Of a stretch of 64,000 bases of DNA, positions 16,503 through 24,887 are shown one piece after another (the stretch's first letter is position 1; every line of letters starts with the position of its first letter). The position numbers and the translations under genes were made by a program. A model generated the notes under the pieces. That model did no database searches. It worked only from the letters and a program-made list of their open reading frames with translations, and was not told the origin of the DNA. Source of the DNA: SZUA-265 sp965651905 (GTDB lineage: Bacteria > Myxococcota_A > Polyangia > Polyangiales > Polyangiaceae); contig CBFGUG010000014.1 of the NCBI GenBank assembly GCA_965651905.1, positions 56,692-120,691 of the forward strand, written 5' to 3'.

Positions 16503-16531
16503 CCAGCCGAAACCTGACTCGTTTCGGCTGG
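16503..16531. terminator. perfect 11-bp hairpin after the VOC gene
   Basis: CCAGCCGAAAC (16503-16513) pairs with GTTTCGGCTGG (16521-16531) around a 7-base loop, 36 bases after the VOC stop codon. No T-run follows, so it may be a terminator of the Rho-assisted kind. Confidence 0.6.
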
Positions 16532-16668
16532 GGTAATCGCGTCCGCGCAGATTTTCTGTGTGTTTCGTCAATCTCTTGCAAGACGTTCCGCGACGGATTG
16601 GCGCAAATGACGGCGTACTCGAAGCTCGCTCGCGTCACTGGCGCGCCGTGTTAGAGTGCCCGGGCGCG

Positions 16669-18243
16669 ATGGCTGACAACGTGACCCTGCCCTTCCGAGT
16701 CGGAGAGCTGATCGCCGGCAAGTACCGCATCGATGGCACGATTGGCGCCGGGGGCATGGGTGTGGTGCTCGCGGCCACACATTTGGATCTCGATCGCAAA
16801 GTGGCGGTCAAGCTGATCCGGCCTGAGCTGGCGGCGGACGAGTCCATCGTCGAGCGTCTGCTGCTCGAGGCCAAAGCGGCGGCGAAGATCCGCAGTCGTC
16901 ACGTGGGTACGGTGCTCGACGTCGGGCGTCTGGATAGCAGCTCAGGTCAGGCTGGGGCTCCGTACATCGTGATGGAGTACCTGGAGGGAGAAGATCTGGG
17001 TGCGCTGCTGCACCGCTGCGGCCGCTTGAGTGCGCTGGAGACCACGGATCTGGTGATGCAAGCCTGCGAGGCACTCGCCGAAGCGCACCAGGCCAGCATC
17101 GTGCATCGCGATCTCAAACCCGAGAACCTGTTCATCGTCACCACACCCGACGGCGGGCGACTGCTCAAGATCCTCGACTTCGGCATCGCCAAACAACTCG
17201 GCGATCCCGACCGCCGGGCGCTCACGAATCCGAGCACCGCCGTGGGCTCTCCGCAATACATGTCGCCAGAGCAGATGCAGGCGGGCGCCGTCGACACGCG
17301 CGCGGACATCTGGGCGCTCGGCGCGATCCTGTACGAGATGCTCGGTGGTCAGCCCGCGTTTGGAGGCGATACCCTGCCAGCGGTTTGCGCGAAAGTGCTC
17401 GGCGCACAGCCCGATCCATTGCACCAACACCTGCCCGATATCGCACCGAGGCTCGAAGCGCTGGTCATGCGTTGCCTCAGCAAGGATCCGAACAAGCGCT
17501 TCGCCTCCATCGCCGAGCTGGCGGCAGAGCTTCATCCGTTTGGCAGTGCGGCCGCACACGCTTCATTCCGACGGGTTTACGCGATCGCGACGGGCAGCTC
17601 CGTATTGCCGAGCGGCGGGCAGTCGAGCTTGGGCACGACAGCGACCACGGGCCCAACCTTGCTGGCCGACGCGGGCAGCGCCGTCAATCCCGCAGCGGGT
17701 GCCGCGACGGGCCCGACCGAGGCCGGCAAGAGCACGGTCAAAGCCGTCTCGATGATCGCCGAGACTTCCAGCCCCAAAAAGGGCAGCCCGCTTTCGTTCG
17801 TCGTCGCCATCGGCGCGGTACTCGTCGTCGGTGGCGGCGCGGCGTTCTGGGTGACGATGCAAGAGCGGGACGCTGCGCGAGCAGACGACAGCGCCGCTCC
17901 CGACCCGAGCGTAGCCGCCGCTGAACCCACGCCGCCGCCCGCCGCCACGGACGCAACCGGCACGGCGGCTCAGCCAACAGACGAAACAGCGAACGCTGAC
18001 CAACCCAGCCCCCCCGACGGCGAGACGCCCGCCGCCGCGGACGCAGGTGCCGCAAACTCTGCGCCCAGGGGGAGACCGACCACGGGCGCAGCGGCCACGG
18101 GCGCAGAGGCCCCCGTCGACTCTACGCCCCAGCCCCGCGCCACCCCGCGGCCACGCCCCAGCCCGAAGCCGCGCCCCAAACCTTCCGAGCCGGCCCCAGG
18201 TGGCAACGCTTGGGATCCGGGCAATTTCGGCGGTCGCCACTGA
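16669..18243 (+). CDS. transmembrane Ser/Thr protein kinase (eukaryotic type)
   Basis: 524 residues from the ATG at 16669; the frame is open upstream from 16558, but the kinase domain begins here. All kinase subdomains are intact: Gly-rich loop GTIGAGGMGVV, catalytic Lys48 (VAVKLI), HRDLKPEN with Asp148 and Asn153, DFG at 170-172, and SPEQM at 199-203. After the domain comes a linker, one membrane helix (about 374-396) and an Ala/Pro/Thr-rich external tail with no ligand-binding domain that I recognise. Such receptor-like kinases are abundant in myxobacteria and phosphorylate developmental and envelope targets. The next two genes (TPR protein, acidic lipoprotein) are on the same strand and may form the locus. 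Confidence 0.95.
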   Translation: MADNVTLPFRVGELIAGKYRIDGTIGAGGMGVVLAATHLDLDRKVAVKLIRPELAADESIVERLLLEAKAAAKIRSRHVGTVLDVGRLDSSSGQAGAPYIVMEYLEGEDLGALLHRCGRLSALETTDLVMQACEALAEAHQASIVHRDLKPENLFIVTTPDGGRLLKILDFGIAKQLGDPDRRALTNPSTAVGSPQYMSPEQMQAGAVDTRADIWALGAILYEMLGGQPAFGGDTLPAVCAKVLGAQPDPLHQHLPDIAPRLEALVMRCLSKDPNKRFASIAELAAELHPFGSAAAHASFRRVYAIATGSSVLPSGGQSSLGTTATTGPTLLADAGSAVNPAAGAATGPTEAGKSTVKAVSMIAETSSPKKGSPLSFVVAIGAVLVVGGGAAFWVTMQERDAARADDSAAPDPSVAAAEPTPPPAATDATGTAAQPTDETANADQPSPPDGETPAAADAGAANSAPRGRPTTGAAATGAEAPVDSTPQPRATPRPRPSPKPRPKPSEPAPGGNAWDPGNFGGRH

Positions 18244-18414
18244 AGGCCGCGCTCGCCCCGCATCGGGACACTCCCGGCGCTCCTGCGTGAATCGGCAACA
18301 CCGCCGCGCCTCGACGGATGGTTGGATCCGCCGCGCAATCCCGCTACAAATGGCCCGACGTAACCCGACACGGGAAATCCTCAACGGACACACGCCCGTA
18401 CTGGAGACGCTGCG

Positions 18415-19476
18415 ATGAGTTCTTTCTTTCTTGGTTCGATCTTTCAGACGCAGAGCAGGCGCGTTCCCCAGCGCGGGGGCATGGCTTGGCCAGTCGCGTG
18501 GTTGTTCGCTGCCCTGCTGCTGCTAGCTAGTTCAACGGCCTGGGCACAAGCCTCAGCCGCCAACAAGGCCGCCGCCGAAGCGCTGTTCGAACAAGGTCGC
18601 AGCTTGGCCGAGGCCGGACGATACGACGAGGCTTGCGCCAAGTTCGAGGCCAGTCAGCAACTCGACGCGGGGCTCGGCACCTTGCTGCATTTAGCAGACT
18701 GTTACGAGAAAGCCGGCAAGTTGGCTAGCTCCTGGGCGACCTTCGAGGAAGCGGCGTCCCTCGCTCGCGCGCGAGGTGAATCGCAGCGCGTGGAGATCGC
18801 ACAAACGCGAGCCACGGCGCTCGAACCCCAACTCATCCGCGTCGTGATCAAAGCGCCCACGCCGAGGCCCGAGGGCTTTTCGGTCGAACGTAACGGTACG
18901 CAGATCCCCGCTGCGGCGTTCAACGCGCCGGTCCCCGTCGATCCTGGTGTGTGGTTGATCCGCGCCGCCGCCCCCGACCATCAGCCATTCGAAATCAGCT
19001 TGACGCTGAACCCCGGCGACGTCGGGCCGCATGTGATCGAGATCCCACCTCTAGTGCAATCGACGCAAACGCTGGACACGACGCCCTCCCCCGCGCCGAG
19101 TGAGCAGCCCGCGCAGCCGCCGATCCTGGACGAAACCGAGGCGGACAAAGGGGGCGCCTCGCAGAAGACACTGGGGCTGATCATCGGTAGCGCTGGCGTG
19201 GTTGCGGTAGTGGTGGGCAGCATCTTCGCGATCATGGCCAACAGCGCCAACGACAACTCGAAAGACAACTGCAGCAGCGACGACAGCAACGCTTGCACCG
19301 CCCAAGGGGTGCGTGATCGGGAAGACGCGCAGACCAACGCCAGTGTCGCCACTGTCGCCAACATCATCGGCGTCGCGGCCATCGCCGGCGGCGCCACGTT
19401 GGTGCTGACCGCTCCCGACGACGAGAGCAACGAACCACTGTCGGGCGCCGTCCTGCAACTGCGGGGGACGTGGTGA
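18415..19476 (+). CDS. exported TPR protein with C-terminal membrane helix
   Basis: 353 residues; GGAG about nine bases ahead supports the ATG at 18415. A signal peptide runs to about residue 45 (ASSTAWAQA). Two TPR-like units follow (AEALFEQGRSLAEAGRYDEACAKFEASQ and LLHLADCYEKAGKLASSWATFEEA), then a beta-rich PEGA-like region (VRVVIKAPTPRP..., NGTQIPAAAF), a Pro-rich linker, and a hydrophobic segment (SAGVVAVVVGSIFAIM) after about residue 245. Genes of this build regularly follow Ser/Thr kinase genes in Polyangiales. Its stop codon TGA overlaps the start of the next gene by one base, indicating translational coupling. Confidence 0.85.
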   Translation: MSSFFLGSIFQTQSRRVPQRGGMAWPVAWLFAALLLLASSTAWAQASAANKAAAEALFEQGRSLAEAGRYDEACAKFEASQQLDAGLGTLLHLADCYEKAGKLASSWATFEEAASLARARGESQRVEIAQTRATALEPQLIRVVIKAPTPRPEGFSVERNGTQIPAAAFNAPVPVDPGVWLIRAAAPDHQPFEISLTLNPGDVGPHVIEIPPLVQSTQTLDTTPSPAPSEQPAQPPILDETEADKGGASQKTLGLIIGSAGVVAVVVGSIFAIMANSANDNSKDNCSSDDSNACTAQGVRDREDAQTNASVATVANIIGVAAIAGGATLVLTAPDDESNEPLSGAVLQLRGTW

Positions 19477-20471
19477 TGAACATCGCTGACAAAACTGGAG
19501 CTGAGACTCGTTCGATGTTGGAACCAAGACACGAGGGTGCGCCACGCCGTGGGCGGCTGCTCGGCGCGCTGACGTTCGTCGCGGCGCTCTCGGTGGGCTG
19601 CGCGTCGATCCTCGGTATCGAAGATGCGCGCTGCGACGAAACGCTGGATCCTCAGTGCGCAGGTGGTCAGCCTGACGACACTTCGGAGGACGATGACCGC
19701 GACGAAGACACGGCGGAAGCTGGCGCGGACTCGGGCCTGGCGGACGACGACGACGACACGGACGACGCCGCCGTCACCGACGACGACACGGACGACCTCG
19801 CGGTCACCGACGACGACACGGACGACCTCGCGGTCACCGACGAAGACACCAGCGATGACACCGACGATGACACCGACGACGATGACGCGGCGCCAGTAGA
19901 TGACACGGACGACGCCGATGACGGCGCCGCGACGGACGACGATCAGGAGGCCCCCGAGCCCACGCCCGAAGAGCGAAAAGCGCTGTTGTGCGACAGCTAC
20001 TGCGAGTTACTCGAGACCACTTGCGTGGACGCGGACGCACAGTTCAAGTCGAAGGTGAACTGTGCGGAAGTTTGCGAGCAGATGATGCTCAGTGAGGCCG
20101 AACTCGACGAGGACGATCCGCCGAACAACACCATCGAGTGCCGCCTGGCCGCCGTGACTGACGCAGCCGAGGCCGGCGAGGTGGCGGCCAACTGCCAACA
20201 TGCAGGTATGATGGGAACGGGACAGTGTGGTGACGCGTGTGAAGTTTACTGCAGTTACATGGAGCTCTCGTGCGAGCCACAGTTCGAACAGTTGGGTGAT
20301 TGCATGGCCGCGTGCGCGGAAGTACCGCGAAGTGGCGTGCCGTTCGCAGACGAGGTGCCCAATGGAGGCAATCTCGAGTGCCGCGTGAGCCATCTGCGTC
20401 TGGCGACCATCGAACGCAACCCGGGCACGCATTGTCCCCACGCGGCGGGCGCAGCGCCGTGCGCCCAGTGA
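19476..20471 (+). CDS. acidic, cysteine-rich lipoprotein
   Basis: 331 residues from the ATG at 19476, which overlaps the upstream stop codon (TGATG); the ATG at 19515 is an alternative. A signal sequence precedes lipobox LSVGC (Cys42), followed by ASILGIEDARCDE, an opening often seen in myxobacterial surface lipoproteins. Residues 60-165 are dominated by Asp with DDTDDLAVTD repeats, then comes a C-terminal domain with about eight cysteines arranged CDSYCELLETTC...CGDACEVYCSYMELSC, probably two disulphide-linked modules. The acidic linker likely acts as a spacer or calcium-binding spring. Function unknown; probably envelope-associated together with its TPR partner and the kinase upstream. Confidence 0.8.
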   Translation: MNIADKTGAETRSMLEPRHEGAPRRGRLLGALTFVAALSVGCASILGIEDARCDETLDPQCAGGQPDDTSEDDDRDEDTAEAGADSGLADDDDDTDDAAVTDDDTDDLAVTDDDTDDLAVTDEDTSDDTDDDTDDDDAAPVDDTDDADDGAATDDDQEAPEPTPEERKALLCDSYCELLETTCVDADAQFKSKVNCAEVCEQMMLSEAELDEDDPPNNTIECRLAAVTDAAEAGEVAANCQHAGMMGTGQCGDACEVYCSYMELSCEPQFEQLGDCMAACAEVPRSGVPFADEVPNGGNLECRVSHLRLATIERNPGTHCPHAAGAAPCAQ

Positions 20472-20528
20472 GCTAACGCGCAGCGTCGTCTCGGTCGCAA
20501 CGCGGCCCGACCGCGCTCTGAGTCGCCG

Positions 20529-21599
20529 TCAGGCCGAATTGGACGTGTACGCGGAGAGCTGCTCGAGCAGCTCCGTGACCTCGTCAGGGGTGCCCACCGT
20601 GATGCGCAGGGCGTCGTCGAGCAGGCGCGCCGAAAAGTAACGGACGAGAACGCCGTGATCCTTGAGGAATTGATACGCGCCCTGCGCTGCAGACACACTC
20701 GAGAATCGCGCCAGCACGAAGTTGGCCTCGCTGGGTAACACCGCGAGGCCGAGCTTCTTCAGGCCGTCAGTCAGGACCTCGCGCTGTTCGCGCACGCGCC
20801 GTGCGTTGTCGTGAACCCATGGCAGATCTCGCAACGCGGCGGCCCCCGCTGCGATCGCCAGTCGATCCAGGTTGTAACTGTCCTTCACCTTGCGCAGACC
20901 ATCTGCGATCGCAGGCGAAGAGAACAGCAACCCCAGTCGCATCCCAGCGAGGCTGAACCCTTTGGAGAAAGTACGCAGCACCACGACGTTCGGCAGCTCA
21001 CGCGCCAGCTGCATTGCGTTTTCGTCCGCGAAGTCGGCATAGGCCTCGTCGATCACCAGCACCCCCCCCTGTAAACTCTCGGCCAAGCTGCGCAGCCGCT
21101 CCGTCGAGTGACGGTTGCCAGAGGGTGCGGCCGGACTCGCGATCAGCACCAAGCGAGCACTTTCGCCCCACAACTGCGGCGGTAGACTGAAGCCCGCATC
21201 GAAGTCGCACGAGCGGATGAGCGCGCCCTGGGCGTGCGCGAGCGTGTCGTACAGCGAGTACGTCGGGTACGGGTAGGCCACGTACTGCCCCGGCTCGACC
21301 ATCGCTCGAAACAACAGCGCCAAGAGCTCGTCCGAGCCATTACCCGCGACGATGCCCTCGATGGGAAAATCGTAAGCGTCCGAAGCAGCGCGTCGCAGCG
21401 CCGTGGCATGCGGATCACTGTAGCGTCGCAGTGAGGCGCCTTCGCCTTCCAGCTCGGCGACAATCGCTTGGTTCACTCGCGGACTGGGCGGATAGGGGTT
21501 CTCATTCGTGTTGAGCTTGATTACACGCGCCGTGGCGCTGGGCTGTTCCCCAGGGACGTACCCGTGCATCGCGTCGACGTTACTTCTGAAGTAGGACAT
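20529..21599 (-). CDS. hisC: histidinol-phosphate aminotransferase
   Basis: 356 residues, cytoplasmic, class II PLP aminotransferase that converts imidazole-acetol phosphate to histidinol phosphate. The ATG at 21599 gives the normal start MSYFRSNVDAMHGYVPGEQ; a longer frame to 21632 has no family match. The PLP lysine is Lys213 (RTFSKGFSLAGMRLG), with the NENPYPPSP substrate loop and the VIDEAYADF segment. Other his genes are not in the window, which is common where the pathway is scattered. It could also act on aromatic amino acids, as many homologues do. Divergent from the phosphatase gene at 21742. Confidence 0.92.
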   Translation of the reverse strand: MSYFRSNVDAMHGYVPGEQPSATARVIKLNTNENPYPPSPRVNQAIVAELEGEGASLRRYSDPHATALRRAASDAYDFPIEGIVAGNGSDELLALLFRAMVEPGQYVAYPYPTYSLYDTLAHAQGALIRSCDFDAGFSLPPQLWGESARLVLIASPAAPSGNRHSTERLRSLAESLQGGVLVIDEAYADFADENAMQLARELPNVVVLRTFSKGFSLAGMRLGLLFSSPAIADGLRKVKDSYNLDRLAIAAGAAALRDLPWVHDNARRVREQREVLTDGLKKLGLAVLPSEANFVLARFSSVSAAQGAYQFLKDHGVLVRYFSARLLDDALRITVGTPDEVTELLEQLSAYTSNSA

Positions 21600-21741
21600 T
21601 TCGAGAGGCCAGTCTGACACGAATAGCCACAACCCAGCCCGCTGCCAAGAGCCGCTGACGTGCTATGCTCGCGGCCGGCCGACGCTGACGTCACCCCCTA
21701 GAAACAGCCGAGTCAATCGCCCAGCCCCCGAATCGTCTCGC

Positions 21742-22677
21742 GTGAACATCACCATCATCGATCTTGGATCCAACAGCTTTCAGCTGCTGCAAGCTCGGCG
21801 AACGGACGCGGACCGCGTCGAGCCGCTGTATTCGGCTGTGGAGTTCGTGCAGCTCGCCAACTTCGTGAGCGCGCAAGGTATTCTGGACGAGACCGGCATG
21901 GTCGCGGGAATCGAGGCGATCCAGCAGCTGCTGTCCCGCTCGCCGCCCAGTTGCAGCTCGGGCCCCGTGGCCACGGTGGCTACCTGTGCCATTCGCGACG
22001 CCAAAAACGGCGCGGAATTCGTGCGTAGGGTCGAAGAGCAGACGGGACTCAAGACCCGCGTACTCAGCGGCGAGGACGAAGCCAGCCTGGCCTATTGGGG
22101 CGCTTGTTCCGAGCTGGGAAAACCGAAAAAGAGTCTCGCCGTGGTCGATCTCGGTGGCGGCTCGACGGGCATCGCTTGGGGAAATTCCGATCGAGTCGTT
22201 CATCGCGCGAGCGTCAAACTCGGTGTGTTGGCGTTGGCAGAGCGCTTGGCTGCCTTCATGGCCAGCAGCCCCTCGATCGCACTCGACCAAATGGCGGCCT
22301 ACGTGCGCCGCACCATCGAGCCGCACGTGCTGGAGCGAGCGTCCACACCGCCGGACATGTTGGTGTTCGCGTCAGGGGTCGCTCGTGTGATCTTGTCGTT
22401 GGTTTACAGCTACGGTTTGCTCACCAAGGGCACGATGGTGCCTTCGCAGATCCTCGCTGATTTGGTCCCCCGGCTACTCGCGGCGTCGTCAGAAGACCTG
22501 CTGCAGCGCGGCGTGCCGATCAAACGATTGGCGAGTGTCGGTCCCACCGCAGTCGTGCTGGGGGTGATCACTGACTTGTTCGAGCTCGACCGCTTCGTGG
22601 TCACGCGCGCAGGCTTGCGCGAAGGCATCGTGCTGCACGCCGAACACGTGGGTGTGCAGCCTTGGCCGCTGCGCTGA
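21742..22677 (+). CDS. Ppx/GppA family exopolyphosphatase
   Basis: 311 residues from the GTG at 21742, with an ASKHA-type nucleotide-binding fold. Expected motifs are present: IDLGSNSFQLL at the start (phosphate 1), EDEASLAYWG, and DLGGGSTGIAWGN (phosphate 2). These enzymes hydrolyse polyphosphate or the guanosine pentaphosphate pppGpp, linking phosphate stores and stringent response. The protein is shorter than E. coli Ppx (513 residues) and lacks its C-terminal HD-like domain, like many short bacterial homologues. It is immediately convergent with the histidine kinase gene at 22748; PhoR-like kinases and polyphosphate enzymes often serve phosphate control, so a functional link is plausible but inferred. 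Confidence 0.88.
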   Translation: MNITIIDLGSNSFQLLQARRTDADRVEPLYSAVEFVQLANFVSAQGILDETGMVAGIEAIQQLLSRSPPSCSSGPVATVATCAIRDAKNGAEFVRRVEEQTGLKTRVLSGEDEASLAYWGACSELGKPKKSLAVVDLGGGSTGIAWGNSDRVVHRASVKLGVLALAERLAAFMASSPSIALDQMAAYVRRTIEPHVLERASTPPDMLVFASGVARVILSLVYSYGLLTKGTMVPSQILADLVPRLLAASSEDLLQRGVPIKRLASVGPTAVVLGVITDLFELDRFVVTRAGLREGIVLHAEHVGVQPWPLR

Positions 22678-22747
22678 ACGTCCGCTGCTCGAGGTCCGGG
22701 ACGCTGGGTATCGTGTACGCGCTGCACTGCCCCAGCTGCGCGAAGTC

Positions 22748-24577
22748 TCAAGCCGTAGGCTCGGATGCCGCAGCTGTCGGCCCGTCGCCTGCTTCTGCGG
22801 CCGCAGCGTCGTGTAGTGGTAACTTCACATCGAACACGGTGCCGCTCTCGTCACTGTCCACACCGATACTGCCGCCCATGGCTTCGACCCAGTGTTTGGC
22901 AATCGAAAGTCCCAGCCCCGTTCCCCCCAGTGCACGGCTGCGCCCGGTGTCGACGCGGTAGAAGCGCTCGAAGATGCGCTGGCGGTGTTCCGGCCCGATG
23001 CCGAGCCCATCATCGCGCACGATGATCGACGCAGTGTCGCCGCTGCGACTGGCCGACACCGTTACCTTCGACCCCTCGGGACAGTACTTGATCGCGTTGT
23101 CGACCAGGTTCCCGAGCACGTGCTGAAGTCCGCGTTGCGCCGCCACGACGACCAGATCGCTTGGCACCAGACAAATCAGTTCCGTGCGTTTCGTTCGAGC
23201 CGCTTGCGCGAAGTCGTTCATGATCGCCTCCACGCAGCGGCGCAGTGGAATCGGCTCGAGATCTACCTCCACCGCACGCGACTCCAGATGGGAGAGCGCC
23301 AACAAGTCTTCTACCAGCGCCTTCAAGCGCTGCGCGTTGCGGCTGATCATGGCCACGAAGCCCTTGGCGGTGTCGCCCCCCGTGTCACCGATACTCTCGA
23401 TCGTCTCTACCGCGGAGATGATCGCCGCGATCGGCGTACGCAGTTCGTGAGACGCGTTGGCTACGAACTCCTGCCGAACGTTTTCCAAATGGTGTCGCTC
23501 GGTGTTGTCGACCAACACGGCTAGCACGCCGCCTTTTCGTGGCAGCCGCCGAGCGCTCGCCAAGATCTTGCGAATCGTCGGCTTCAGCAGATTGAGCTCG
23601 CCCGTCTGAGTCTCGCCCGAAAACGCCTGATCGAGCATGTCCCTTACCGCATCGTGGTCGATCACCTCGCGGGCGCGTTTGCCGATCGAGTTGGGCGGCA
23701 GGGACAACATCTCCACCAGCGCACTGTTCACCAGCTGCACCTTTCCGTCCGAGTCGACCAGCAGCACGCCCTCGTGCATGCTGGAGAGCACGCGGTCCAA
23801 GCGGTCCTTCTCGGCGCGCAGCTCCTGCAATATCTCCGACTGACTCTCCGCTAGGCGGTCTATGGCGCGCCCCAACAGCGACAGCTCATCATTGCCCTCT
23901 GCTGCCGTTCGCGCTCCGAGATCGCCGCTCGCCATTTTGGTGGCCACTCGAGTGAGCCCTCGAACGGCACGCGAGCTCAATTCTGCCGCAGCGATCGTGA
24001 TCAAAAACGCCAAGACGACGGATCCGACCAATAGCACGAGCAGCAATTGCCGCATGAACCGACGCAGTGTGCTCGCGTCTGCAGCGTCGAGGACCACGCG
24101 AATCGATCCACTCGTTTCGTTCGGACGCCGCCACGGCACCGCGCCACTGGCACGGGTGGCCGCTCCCTCCCCCGTGAACCGTAAGCCCAGACCGCGCGCC
24201 TGAGCGTCGACCACCTCAGTGAGTTCCTGTTGGCTCGGTGCCCGCACGAGTGCGGCGGCTTCCGTCTCCGAGTCGGCAACGGGTTTACCATCTGCATCCA
24301 ACAAGACCACCCGCGCCCCTGAAGCGACGCCCAACGCCTTTGCAACGGAATCCCAGTACGCACCACGGGCCACGGGTTTTGCATCCGCTGCCAGGCGTTC
24401 CGAGACCAAGCGCAAACGCGCCACCAACTCGCGTTCTAGCTCCGCATTGCTCGCCTGTTCGACCGTGCTCCCCAGGCTGCCGTACATGAAAGCAACGCTC
24501 ACCCAAAGCAGGCACAGGCTGGCGAGGAATATCCGGGCACGCACTCCAACTCTCTGGGCCATGGGCGAGCCGAACAT
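22748..24577 (-). CDS. PhoR-like sensor histidine kinase
   Basis: 609 residues: an N-terminal membrane helix, a periplasmic domain (about 35-185), a second helix (LVLLVGSVVLAFLITIAA), a HAMP domain, a PAS domain with EGVLLVDSDGKVQLVN, a dimerisation domain with the phosphorylated His377 (ASHELRTPIAAI), and an ATPase domain with N box (GNLVDNAIKY), G1 (RDDGLGIGP) and G2 (GGTGLGLSIAKH). This is the architecture of PhoR/VicK kinases that sense envelope or phosphate signals and phosphorylate a response regulator. No response-regulator gene is adjacent; the one at 30180 is distant and of a different kind. Ends 71 bases from the Ppx gene. Confidence 0.93.
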   Translation of the reverse strand: MFGSPMAQRVGVRARIFLASLCLLWVSVAFMYGSLGSTVEQASNAELERELVARLRLVSERLAADAKPVARGAYWDSVAKALGVASGARVVLLDADGKPVADSETEAAALVRAPSQQELTEVVDAQARGLGLRFTGEGAATRASGAVPWRRPNETSGSIRVVLDAADASTLRRFMRQLLLVLLVGSVVLAFLITIAAAELSSRAVRGLTRVATKMASGDLGARTAAEGNDELSLLGRAIDRLAESQSEILQELRAEKDRLDRVLSSMHEGVLLVDSDGKVQLVNSALVEMLSLPPNSIGKRAREVIDHDAVRDMLDQAFSGETQTGELNLLKPTIRKILASARRLPRKGGVLAVLVDNTERHHLENVRQEFVANASHELRTPIAAIISAVETIESIGDTGGDTAKGFVAMISRNAQRLKALVEDLLALSHLESRAVEVDLEPIPLRRCVEAIMNDFAQAARTKRTELICLVPSDLVVVAAQRGLQHVLGNLVDNAIKYCPEGSKVTVSASRSGDTASIIVRDDGLGIGPEHRQRIFERFYRVDTGRSRALGGTGLGLSIAKHWVEAMGGSIGVDSDESGTVFDVKLPLHDAAAAEAGDGPTAAASEPTA

Positions 24578-24682
24578 AACCGAAACTCACCGCCGCGCCC
24601 ATGAACGGCTGGTCTCGACGTCGAGCGAGTTCAATCGGGCCGCCGCATGGACACCCGTTCGTCACAGTCGCGGCTTGGCCCG

Positions 24683-24886
24683 ATGGCCGCGCAGCGCGCT
24701 GCGTACCCTGCACGTTCGATACGCACTAACTTGGCCGTTTCGCTGCTGAGGTGCCATCGGTGTCAGGTGTCTTTCGATAAACGGTTCCTTGTGCGGATAA
24801 CGACCGGCTCAGCCGGCGCAGTAACCCACCGCGAGTGCGCGGCAGCCGAGCCGGGCGCGAACCGCACTTGCAACGCGAGGCTCTGA
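24683..24886 (+). CDS. possible small zinc-finger protein ahead of the ParA gene
   Basis: 67 residues if started at the ATG at 24683; a TTG at 24731 (51 residues) would be nearer the conserved part. The C-terminal half reads LLRCHRCQVSFDKRF, then THREC, giving C-x2-C ... H-x2-C, a partial version of the cysteine pattern of the fingers in the following ParA-like protein. The stop is one base before that gene's ATG (TGAGATG), the spacing of a translationally coupled operon. No ribosome binding site is obvious and codon evidence is weak, so it could be chance sequence. Confidence 0.45.
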   Translation: MAAQRAAYPARSIRTNLAVSLLRCHRCQVSFDKRFLVRITTGSAGAVTHRECAAAEPGANRTCNARL

Positions 24887-24887
24887 G

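Noticed and set aside
17563..18393. 276-residue minus-strand ORF
   Set aside because: Antisense to the Ala/Pro/Thr-rich kinase tail, where repeats leave the opposite strand open.
19667..19906. Ser/Val-rich minus-strand ORF
   Set aside because: Antisense to the Asp-rich linker of the acidic lipoprotein.
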